DNA from: Elymus sibiricus
Taxonomy: Eukaryota > Streptophyta > Magnoliopsida > Poales > Poaceae
NCBI GenBank assembly: GCA_039707655.1
Contig: CM077664.1
Span: forward strand, 199,076,195-199,140,194
Length of the DNA stretch: 64,000 nt
Direction: 5' to 3'
The notes under the pieces are model-generated. The model saw only the letters and a list, made by a program, of their open reading frames with translations. It was not told where the DNA came from and did not search any database. Of this stretch, positions 55,909 through 64,000 are shown one piece after another (within the stretch, counting starts at the first letter, position 1; every line of letters begins with the position of its first letter). Both the position numbers and the translations under genes were made by a program.

Positions 55909-57487
55909 TGCTACTTGTAGCTTGCGTTGGTATTTCCCCGAAGAGGAAGGGATGATGCAGCACAGTAGAGATAAGTATTTCCCTCAATTATGAAACCAAG
56001 GTTATCGAACCAGTAGGAGAATCACACAACACCTAGTAAGCAGTACCTGCACACAAACAACAAATCCTTGCACCCAACGCAAACAAGGGGTTGTCAATCC
56101 CTTGGCGGTAAGATTGCAAGATTAAATTGTATTTGATAGATTGATAGATTGCAGCAAAAATACTAAATAAAATAAATAAAAGAAAATGGCAGCAATATTT
56201 TTAGGGTTTTAGTAATATGATTTTGATAGACCCCGGGGCCATAGATTTCACTAGAGGCTTCTCTCGAGAAAATAGCATACGGTGGGTAGACAAATTACTT
56301 TTGGGCAATTGATAGAAAAGCAAATAATCATGACGATATCCAAGGCAATGATCATGTATATAGGCATCACGTCCAAGATTAGTAGACTGACTCCTGCCTG
56401 CATCTACTACTATTACTCCACACATCGATGGGCTATCCAGCATGCATCTAGTGAATTAAGTCAATAAGAACGGAGTAATGCCTTAAGAACGATGACATGA
56501 TGTAGACAAGACAAACTCACGAATTAATAAACCCAATGAATAGATCCCATCTTTTTACCCTTAGTAGCAACGATACATACGTGTCATGTCCCTTTCTGTC
56601 ACTGGGATTGAGCACCGCAAGATCGAACCCACTACAAAGCACCTCTTCCCACGGCAAGATAAATCAACGTAGTTGGCCAAACCAAATCAATAGATCGGAG
56701 AAGAAATACGAGGCTATAATAATCATGCATAAAAGAGATCAAAGAAGACTCAAATAATATTCATGGATAATTTGATCATAAACTCACAATTCATCGGATC
56801 CCAACAAACACACTGCAAAGAAAGATTACATCGGATAGATCTTCAAGAACATCAAGGAGAACATTGTATTGAACATCAAAAAGAGAGAAGAAGCCATCTA
56901 GCTACTGTCTATGGACCCGAAGGTCTGTGGTAAACTACTCACGCATCATCGGAGAGGCAGCAAGGTTGATGTAGAGCCCCTCCGTGATCGATTCTCCCTC
57001 CGGCAGATTACCGGAGAAGGACCCCAGATGGGATCTCTCTGGAACAGAGGCTTGCGGCGGCGTAAAAAGTATTCCGTGGACTCTCTTGAGGGTTTCTGAT
57101 TTTTTTGGAATTTATAGTGCTGGAATTAGGTCAAACGGAGCTTGGTGGGGCCCACGAGGCATCAGGGCGCGCGTGCCCCCCCCCAAGCGTGCCTTGGTGG
57201 CTCGTGGGCCCCACCAAGGTCGTTTGGCCTCCCCTCGAAGCTTCTAGTATTCTTCTTGCCCAAGAAAAAATCTCCAAAAAGTTTCACTGTATTTGGACTT
57301 CGTTTGATATTGATTTTCTGTGAAACAAAAACAGGGCAGAAAACAACAACTGGCACTGGGCACTAGGTTAATAGGTTAGTCTCCAAAAATGATATAAAAT
57401 TGCTGTAAATGATTATAAAAACATCCAAGATTGATATTATAACAGCATGGAACAATCAAAAATTATAGATACGTTGGAGACGTATCA
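55909..57487 (-). repeat. 5' LTR of the short Gypsy
   Basis: 1,579 bp; on the minus strand it begins TGATACGTCTCCAACG and ends CTACAAGTAGCA. It aligns end to end with 50700-52275. Confidence 0.93.
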
Positions 57488-57504
57488 ATCATCTACAACC
57501 TAGG

Positions 57505-58005
57505 TCAAAACTCAAGTTGTGTAGTGTTTTGATTAAGAGTATCAATCATAAGCCCGATCTTGTGGAGAAGACCCTCGACCCATGCTTCCAGATCTTTGCT
57601 CATCAACCAGTAAGAGTCAATGCCATCTCTAGTCACGTTCACACAAGCCTTCGAAACCTTCTCCAATTCCTTAATATTTTCCTTCATCTCTTCTGGGATC
57701 GGTGGCTCCTTTCCCCACTCGTTCTGAGGGGGGCCCAGAGGAAATAATGGAATAGATCCTCGGATATTGAATTGGTAGGGATTAGTAGGATACTCATCTA
57801 GAGTAGTGTCGTCATTCCCTTCTTTCTCCGGTTCCTCCTCCTTGATCTCCACCACCACGACCTTCTCCTCGAGTTCTTCCTCCTTTGGGCGCGGTTCCTC
57901 CTCGAGGCTAAGCTTCCTCAAGTCCTCCCATCCCGAGGGCTCCACATCATCCAAGTTGGGGAACGGGATGATGCGGGCACATGTGGATGAGGACTTTTTG
58001 TTCAT
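57505..58005 (-). pseudogene. Post-pol ORF of the Athila-type Gypsy, 5' part
   Basis: It begins MNKKSSSTCARIIPFPNLDD and contains an acidic Lys/Glu-rich segment (EEKVVVVEIKEEEPEKEGND), IPLFPLGPPQNEWGKEPPIP and a helical end (DGIDSYWLMSKDLEAWVEGL, LHKIGLMIDTLNQNTTQLEF). A stop follows, then the ATCAT insertion site of the short Gypsy. It resumes at 50694. It lies after the integrase remnant and before the 3' LTR, the position of the extra (env-like) ORF in Athila elements. No signal peptide or transmembrane segment is seen, so an envelope function is not supported. Confidence 0.6.
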
Positions 58006-58702
58006 GGCGGCACCCGTGCTTGTTTTCTGCGACTAAAAACTTTTTGGTGGAGATGGCAAGCAAAGAAGATGTGATATTAGATGGTTTAGGGATTAATGAC
58101 GTGCCCCTTCCCTCTTTATAATGGTTAAGTCTACAGGTAATCACGAGATCAAGGAAAAAGAGTTAGTTAGAAACAAATCAGGAAGGAATCGCGAAAACAG
58201 ACCGATCGACGGCCTTCCATACAAGCGACAGTGCTCGTATTGCTGGTCGTATGGCCTACTGCCGAGACCTTTTTTTAAACCTGTTTCGGCGGTGTATCCA
58301 TGCGACCACTTACGGGCGCTTCCGGTCGCATGATAGGCCGTCGTTTGCTATGTCGTCGAACCCTTCGCCGAGGAGGATCCATACGACCACCCAAACGACC
58401 GCGAGCATCCGGATGGAACGTCGTCAATCTCCCTGTAGTCTTCATCATTTCCGTCTTGCGTCCATGCGACCACCCATATGACCACTGGCATTCGTATGAT
58501 ACATCGTATTTTGCTTTGTTAGCCACTTCGTCAATTTCTTCCTTAGAAATTTTTATCTCCCTGAAAGGTTAATGAGAAAGCCTCCAACTATAGACGAAAA
58601 CTCCAATGATACATGCATAAGATCAAATAGGTGTAACTCAACAAAGGTGGCTTCTACACCAATATTCACATGCATTTCATTTCTTCATACCTTTCGCTTC
58701 CT
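58006..58702. other. Non-coding region between pol end and post-pol ORF (Athila-type Gypsy)
   Basis: Short ORFs only; the words GTCGTATG, CATGCGACCAC and CGACCACC recur (58240-58500). No protein family is recognised. Confidence 0.5.
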
Positions 58703-58891
58703 CTAGAGGGTTTCGGCCTCATTGATCGTGACAAAACTTACCTCTTCTACTTCCCGTTCTTCCTTTTGTTCATCCGCGAGGTATATCTTCAAGCGTTGTC
58801 CATTTACGATCCAGGGTCCATCTTTTCCTCCTTTTAAACAAACAGCTCAGGAGTTGTAGACTTCCTCTATCTCATAAGGCCCCTCCCAATG
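58703..58891 (-). pseudogene. Integrase C-terminal end of the Athila-type Gypsy
   Basis: The minus strand from 58891 reads HWEGPYEIEEVYNS, a TGA, AVCLKGGKDGPWIVNGQRLK and IYLADEQKEEREVEEVSFVT, ending INEAETL and TAG at 58703. The pattern GPYxxEEVYxSGAV...VNGQRLKxY is the C-terminal part of Athila/Tat-lineage integrases. The TGA stands where Gly is usual. The upstream part is cut off by the neighbouring element's LTR at 58892. Confidence 0.75.
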
Positions 58892-61800
58892 TGTGACGCC
58901 CCCATTCTCTTCCGTACGCTAATCATGCACACAATGCGTATGGCCAAGATTAGGGACTCACTGATTGATATCACAACACAACACTAGACACAAATTAAAG
59001 TCATACAGCTTCATATTACAAGCCAGGGGCCTCGAGGGCTCGAATACAAAGCTCGACAAAACAAGAGTCAGCGAAAGCAAGTAATATCTGAGTACAGACA
59101 TAAGTTAAACAAGTTTTGCCTTAAGAAGGCCAGCACAAACATAAGCAGCGGATCGAAAGAGGCGAGGCCTCCTGCCTGGGAACCTCCTAACTACTCCTGA
59201 ACGTCGGGGGCAGCCTCCACGTAGTAGTAGGCTCCAGCGGCGGTGTAGCAGTCGTCTCCGGCGTACTCCATCTCCTGGGCTCCATCGTCTGAACGCGGCA
59301 ATCGAATCGAGGGGGAAAAGAAAATGCAAAGCAGCAGTGAGTACTCATCCAAAGTACTCGCAAGACTGACATCAGAACTATGCTAAATATGCATCCTTAT
59401 CAAGGGGAGGGGTTATGTCTGGACTGACTGCAGAAAGCAAGAATAGTGAGAAGGCCTAGTCCTATCGAAGACTAGCATCTTCAGCATCTTGCAGCATTAG
59501 AAGAGAGTAGACCTGCAGCTCATATATAGTCATATTGTTGTAACAATTTTATTAAGTAAACACGCCCAGAGATCCTTCCTCGACTCCCTGCGAGGAAGCA
59601 ATCACGGATCCACAATTCAATTTAATTACTTTATGATTATAGTTGTAGTAGGCCAAAGTACAACTCCAAGTCGTCCTGTTACCGTGGACACGGCTATTCG
59701 AATAGTTTGTTCTTCCCTGCAGGGGTGCACCTCATTTCCAACACGCCTAGTCACCTCCGGCCGGACACACTTTCCGGGGTAATGCTCGGCCTCGGGATAC
59801 AGCACGTCGTCGCCCCACCTAGACTCAACGAAGAGGCCAGCCCGCCGGTCTAAATCCTAAGCGCGCAGGTTCATGGGCCCACTTGCCCTTGCACTCCTGC
59901 ACGATGCGAACGCGGCCGAAAACAGACCTAGTACACTCCAGTCCAAGAGCTGTACGTTCCATCCCAATCCGGCGCGCGCCGCTCCATTGCTGACGTCCGA
60001 AGAGCTTCGGCTGATACAACGACGCTGAGTGCCCATAACTTCCCCACGTGAAGGTTTGGTGCGTTAAAGGTCGTATCAACCAACTCAGATCAAGTACCCA
60101 ACCCATTAGCATTTTATTAGTGCGGGGCAAGCTCGAACCATGAACTGCAGTCCGTCGCCCCGCCAATAACACTCGGGTGCCTTACCGGCGCACCCCACCA
60201 ATATCACTCTCGCGGGTACCCTTGGGGCCGACCCGTCTTCAACATGTTTCTGTAACCAGGCCACAGTAACTGTGTGTATAAAACATCAAGACGGAACCTG
60301 AGGAATCACCCTCATGGGGTCCCGCTCGATGAAACCGTCAAGGAGGACCTAGAGGAATCACCCTCGAGGGTCCCACACTTGAGGGGTTGCACGACAGAGT
60401 CATCGTCGGGAGTGGTGAAAGAGGAATCACCCTCGATAACCACGACCGACTAGCTACACTACAGAACTAGCATCATGAGTACTTCACGAGGTGTCACCCT
60501 CGGTACTCGATAGTAGCGCTGCAGAGTCGTACAACTAAGGGGAGTGCGGTGATGTGAGGGGCCTGGCTTGTCAGTCATGACGACTGAGTCTTCTGTCTTC
60601 AAGTCCTCGGTGTCGTCGATGAAAGCCGGGGCAACCGGAACTAAGGGGGTCTCAGGGGTACACTGACCAACCTATTCTAGGCAGTTGATATAAAAACAGG
60701 TATAGTAGCCGTTCATCAAAAACAGGCTATGCATCAGAATAGGAGCTAACTAATACAGTAGCAAAATCTAATGCAAGAACAAGAGGGAGAAGAATAGGCG
60801 ATATCGGAATGCTCAAGGGGGTTTTGCTTGCCTTGCCGCTCTGCGGCAAAAGGCTGGTCGTCCACGGTGTAGTCGCATCCGGCAGCACCGTTAGTCTCGG
60901 GCTCTACCGGAGAGAAGAGGGGGAAGAAACAATAAATATAAAGCACACAGATGCAACATGATGCATGACATGGCAATACGCAGGGCTAGGGGTGTTTACG
61001 GCCTATCTAAGTGCGATAGTTAATTTAGGAATTTATTTGAAATCATTTTAACAATGTCATGCACTATTCACCTATCCGAAATAGGCAAAAAGTTGCATGT
61101 TCAGATATCTAGAGGCATGTGACAGATGAATGGATGGCATAATCAGATTCGTGGAATTTTTCTGATCAACTTTCATGTATAAATTATTTTCATCTGAGCT
61201 ACAGATTATTTTCTATGATTTTTCAAAGTTTTATTGATTTTCTGGAATTATTTCAATTATTTAAATCCAACATTATCCTGAACAGTGTTTGATGACATCA
61301 GCATGACACGATCATTGCGTCAGCAGTCAACAATGGATGTTACTGTTTGAACCTGACATGTGGGGGCCACATGTCATAGTCACATTCAATTTCCAGGGTT
61401 TTAATTTAATTAAAACAGTTTAATTAACAAGTGGGGCCCATATGTAAGTGACTGATTAGGCAATTTAATTAATTTTAATTAGTCTATTTACTAACTTAAA
61501 CACCTGACAAATGGGGCCCATATGTCATAGACACAGGGTGTGTGGGGCCCCACTGTCAGTGACAGGGCTGAGCCCAGTCAGCCAGTTGACCAGTCAACTG
61601 GTCAACCAGGGTCAGCCTGGCCCACTGGCAGTGGCACTGGGGGTGGCCCCAGGCCAGCCAGGTCAGCGGCGGCACCGGCCGGCCACCGGAGCTGCTCCGG
61701 CGAGCACCCGAATCGCCGGAGAGGCTCGGAAATGGCGCACGGGGCACCATTTCGAGCGCGGCCGGCGGCGTTCGAAAACTAGGGAAGCCGCCGATCCGTT

Positions 61801-63066
61801 CCGGGCATCGGGACGAGCTAAGGTGGACGGAGGCGAGCAGCACATCGACGGCGGCGGACCGAAGCTTCGGCCGGCGATGGCAAACTGCGAACGGGGGCGT
61901 TTTCGAGCTAACTACGGGCACTACGGGGTCCTACGCGACGCGCGGAGTCGAACGGTGGCGGTGGGTGAACCAAATGGTCACCGGAGAGGCGCCGATGACG
62001 AGGTCCGGCGGCGGCGCGTTCGGGCACCGGTGGGAACTAGCGCTAGGAGCATCGGCTCGTCGCGAGGAGGACAGGGGGAGGTAGCAGGAGCTCACCGCGG
62101 GGTGTTGCCGTTCAAAATGGGCTCGAGAAGGGCGTGACGGCGACGGAATGGACGACGGCGAGCGGCGGCGATCCGAGGAGGAAGACGAGCACCGACGGCG
62201 ATGCAGAGGCGCAGGAGGTCGGGCTTGGGGTCGAGGAGGACGAGGAGGGCGAGGCGGAGCTCGTGGACGCTACGGCGAGGCGAGGGGAGCACGGTGGCCA
62301 TGCCTAGCCGGCAGCCTTGGCGACGGCGGCGCGGGCGCGAGCGAGATTTGGAGGGGAGAGAGGGAGGAGAGCCAGGCGAGGGGGGGAATGACGAGGGTGG
62401 CGTCCAGGGGGGAGGGACGTCCTCGCCCTTATCCTCCCGCCCACCTGCTCCGGCGCCGTGGCGGCCAGTGGCCGGAGCAAGGCGCGCTCGGCCATGGCGG
62501 GGGCGACAGTGAGGGGGGGAGCTGGTGGGAGTGGGCTGGGCCGCACTGTGGCCACTTTGGCCCAGTGGCACGGGCCCTTTTCTTTTTCTTTTCTTTTTGT
62601 TTTCTGTTTTCCTTTTTCATTTTCTGTTTTAATTTCTTTTGGCATTTTCCTCTACCACAAAAATAAGAGACATGGCCCAAACATTACCTTGCAATATTCC
62701 GAGGGTTCACAGAAGGTTTGGGCATTTTTGGAACATGTTTGCATTTTCAAACTGATTTTAAATTGCTTTTAAAATGCATTTGGTTTCTGTTTTCAATGGT
62801 GGGGGCCACACCATGAGCTCGGTGATGTTGTTTTCCTCAACATTATTTGTTTTAGAATATTCCACAATTTTGGAACATTTTACTTTTGTTGTTTGCAGAA
62901 TCATTCTTATCACAATAATTCCTAGGGCATTTTGAAATGAAATTTGAATTGGAATTTGAATCCAAACTTGATCAAGCCCCACTTAGCAAAATGATTAGGC
63001 ACTGTTCATGATCATTACTGTAGCTTAATTACAATGATCACTGTAGCTTAAACCCAGGGTGTCACA
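58892..63066 (-). repeat. 4.2-kb 3' LTR of the chromovirus
   Basis: Read on + it starts TGTGACGCCCCC and ends AGGGTGTCACA, with TGTGAC[AG]CCC/GGG[TC]GTCACA inverted tips. At 4,175 bp it is long for a Gypsy LTR. It contains an AT-rich part, a GC-rich part (61560-62560) whose many ORFs are overlapping and not credible, and four GAGGAATCACCCTCGA-type repeats (60300-60510). No separate insertion with a TSD was recognised inside it. Confidence 0.8.
60299..60512. repeat. About 60-bp repeats with GAGGAATCACCCTC core
   Basis: The core occurs at about 60301, 60352, 60421 and, degenerate, 60489 within the chromovirus LTR. Function unknown. Confidence 0.75.
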
Positions 63067-63086
63067 ATTCTCCCCTACTAACAAGA
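63067..63086 (-). promoter_or_regulatory. Polypurine tract of the chromovirus
   Basis: The minus strand reads TTAGTAGGGGAGAAT directly before the LTR start TGTGACACCC. Confidence 0.8.
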
Positions 63087-63102
63087 ATTCTCGTCCCGAG
63101 AA

Positions 63103-64000
63103 TTAAGAAGTAGAAGGAAAAAGCCCGGGGTATTCTGCACGAAGATGATCTTCGCGTTCCCAAGTGGCTTCATCTTCAGAATGATTTGCCCACTGCACTT
63201 TGAAGAACTTGGTAACCTTCTGACGAGTCCGACGTTCAGTTTCATCGAGAATGCGGACCGGTTGCTCCTTGTAAGAAAGGTCTTGTTGCAGCTCAAGCAT
63301 ATCATGATCCACTGCTCGGATAGGATCCTTGAAGTAGCGACGAAGCTGTGACACATGGAACACATCGTGAACCTGAGAAAGGTTTGGCGGTAGTTCCAAT
63401 TGATATGCCACTTTACCACGCCTTTCGAGAACAGTGAAAGGACCAATATAACGAGGAGCCAGCTTGCCTTTGATTCCAAATCGGTGTGTTCCTCTCATTG
63501 GCGTGACTCGAAGATAAGCCTTGTCGCCAGGTTGATAGACCATATCTTTGTGATGACGGTCATACTGACTCTTCTGACGAGACTGGGCAGCCTTCAGATT
63601 TGCATGAATAATGCAGACTTGATCTTCGGCATGTTGGATTATATCCGGACCGATAAGTGTACGTTCCCCAGTTTCTGACCAATTCAGAGGGGTTCGACAC
63701 TTACGTCCATATAATACTTCAAAGGGGGCCACCTTCAGACTAGCTTGATAGCTATTGTTGTAAGAGAACTCAGCATACGGGAGAGATTCTTCCCATTTCT
63801 TGCTGAAAGAGATAACACAAGCTCGAAGCATGTCTTCGAGAATCTGATTGACTCTTTCAACTTGTCCCTGGGATTGAGGGAGAAAAGCAGTGCTGAATGA
63901 CAAGTGAGTTCCCATAGCTTCCTGGAAACTTGCCCAGAATCTTGAAGTGAATAAACTGCCACGGTCCGAACTGATAACCAGTGGAATACCGTGGAGCGAA
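63103..64000 (-). CDS. Chromovirus pol, C-terminal part: integrase and chromodomain (partial)
   Basis: The frame is open from the right edge to TGA-type stop at 63103, about 299 codons. The integrase core has the second catalytic Asp in GIPLVISSDRGSLFTSRFW and the Glu in PQSQGQVERVNQILEDMLRA. It then has the Gypsy post-core signatures (ARVISFSKKWEESLPYAEFS-like, APFEVLYGRKCRTPLNWSET), the GPY/F region (GKLAPRYIGPFTVLERRGKV and AYQLELPPNLSQVHDVFHVS) and QLRRYFKDP. A chromodomain-like end follows (RTRQKVTKFFKVQWANHSED, EATWEREDHLRAEYPGLF). No stop or frameshift is seen in this part, unlike the other retroelements here. The rest of pol lies beyond the window. Chromodomains of this type direct integration to particular chromatin. 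Confidence 0.92.
   Translation of the reverse strand, partial: SLHGIPLVISSDRGSLFTSRFWASFQEAMGTHLSFSTAFLPQSQGQVERVNQILEDMLRACVISFSKKWEESLPYAEFSYNNSYQASLKVAPFEVLYGRKCRTPLNWSETGERTLIGPDIIQHAEDQVCIIHANLKAAQSRQKSQYDRHHKDMVYQPGDKAYLRVTPMRGTHRFGIKGKLAPRYIGPFTVLERRGKVAYQLELPPNLSQVHDVFHVSQLRRYFKDPIRAVDHDMLELQQDLSYKEQPVRILDETERRTRQKVTKFFKVQWANHSEDEATWEREDHLRAEYPGLFPSTS

Larger units (their letters stand above)
50700..57487 (-). mobile_element. Short non-autonomous Gypsy (Athila/Sabrina-like), TSD ATCAT
   Basis: Minus-strand element of 6.8 kb. Its 5' LTR is 55909-57487 and its 3' LTR 50700-52275, flanked by ATCAT (50695-50699 and 57488-57492). PBS TGGCGCCATTGCCGGGG (tRNA-Asp-like, as in Athila elements) lies at 55881-55897, and a purine-rich AAGCTTGGGGATG tract lies by the 3' LTR. 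The interior is only 3.6 kb. It has two short ORFs and tandem repeats but no gag core, protease, RT or integrase. Its LTRs differ by a few percent by eye. Calling it Sabrina-like is from memory. Confidence 0.9.
47259..58891 (-). mobile_element. Athila-type Gypsy, 3' part, split by two insertions
   Basis: On the minus strand, from right to left: an integrase C-terminal remnant (58891-58703), non-coding sequence, a post-pol ORF (58005-57505, resuming at 50694-50620), a purine-rich tract GTGGGAGT and a 3' LTR (49789-47259). The LTR starts TGATGAGTCC and ends GGCCATCA. Its uninterrupted length would be about 975 bp. It is broken by a solo LTR (47930-49479), and its interior by a non-autonomous Gypsy (50700-57487). 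The 5' part, including most of pol, is missing: the chromodomain element's LTR starts at 58892. Confidence 0.7.
58892..64000 (-). mobile_element. Chromodomain Gypsy (chromovirus), 3' end, very long LTR
   Basis: The minus strand contains the end of pol (64000-63103), a polypurine tract (GTAGGGGAGAAT) and the 3' LTR (63066-58892). The integrase core and chromodomain identify a chromovirus. The target site at the left flank reads CAATG (58887-58891); the matching copy would lie beyond the right edge. Confidence 0.88.

Noticed and set aside
58251..58572. Plus- and minus-strand ORFs of 76-90 codons between pol end and post-pol ORF
   Set aside because: No domain, overlapping frames, and they lie in the non-coding region of the Athila-type Gypsy.
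61511..62666. ORFs up to 208 codons in the GC-rich block of the chromovirus LTR
   Set aside because: They overlap on both strands, consist of Arg/Gly/Ala-rich low-complexity sequence and lie within an LTR.

Overview
The window looks like intergenic DNA from a large grass genome, most likely the wheat/barley tribe (Triticeae). I see no intact host gene. Almost every stretch can be assigned to a transposable element, and many elements sit inside one another with target-site duplications (TSDs) that can be read directly. The clearest taxonomic marker is a solo LTR of the BARE/WIS/Angela Copia type. Supporting it are long-LTR Gypsy elements, Copia LTRs packed with a CGGT-N3-ACCG motif, CACTA elements and Helitrons ending in the grass-type GTTGCAACGCACGGGC hairpin.

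Layout. (a) 1-1603 (-): a frameshifted FAR1/MULE-type transposase-like gene with three exons. (b) 2424-3136: the 3' end of a PIF/Harbinger-like element. (c) 3184-3987 (-): an unrecognised acidic ORF with one internal stop. (d) 4380-5500: a GC-rich degenerate repeat ending in a 24-bp palindrome; a relative lies at 12052-12830. (e) 5710-18045: three related Helitrons. A (5710-6885) and B (6886-9663) abut head to tail on +; C (10439-18045) is on -. Helitron C carries an antisense, nearly full-length copy of a nuclear gene for a plastid-type protein. A complete hAT element (13732-17335, TSD ATTGCAGC) sits in one of that gene's introns. (f) 18420-20060: a tandem array of about 115-bp units. (g) 21496-23573 (-): a 5'-truncated LINE with a 16-bp TSD and an out-of-order segment at its 5' end.

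(h) 23838-47116: a CACTA-like element. A second CACTA (23858-26129, TSD TTA) lies 20 bp inside its left end. One of its ORFs is split by a Copia element (26939-46343, TSD ACGGA). That Copia contains a second Copia (32553-42967, TSD CATTG), which in turn contains a BARE/Angela solo LTR (35260-37058, TSD GAAGA). The outer Copia carries pol; the inner one carries gag and a 3' extra ORF but no pol. (i) 47259-58891 (-): the 3' part of an Athila-type Gypsy. Its LTR holds a solo LTR (47930-49479, TSD CATAT) and its post-pol ORF is split by a short non-autonomous Gypsy (50700-57487, TSD ATCAT). (j) 58892-64000 (-): the 3' end of a chromodomain Gypsy with a 4.2-kb LTR.

The sequence shows elements inserting into elements rather than genes working together. 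The features most worth follow-up are the gene-carrying Helitron, the chimeric LINE, the pol/gag-complementary Copia pair and the dense CGGT-N3-ACCG inverted-repeat clusters. All family names and percent identities come from reading the sequence; no database was searched.
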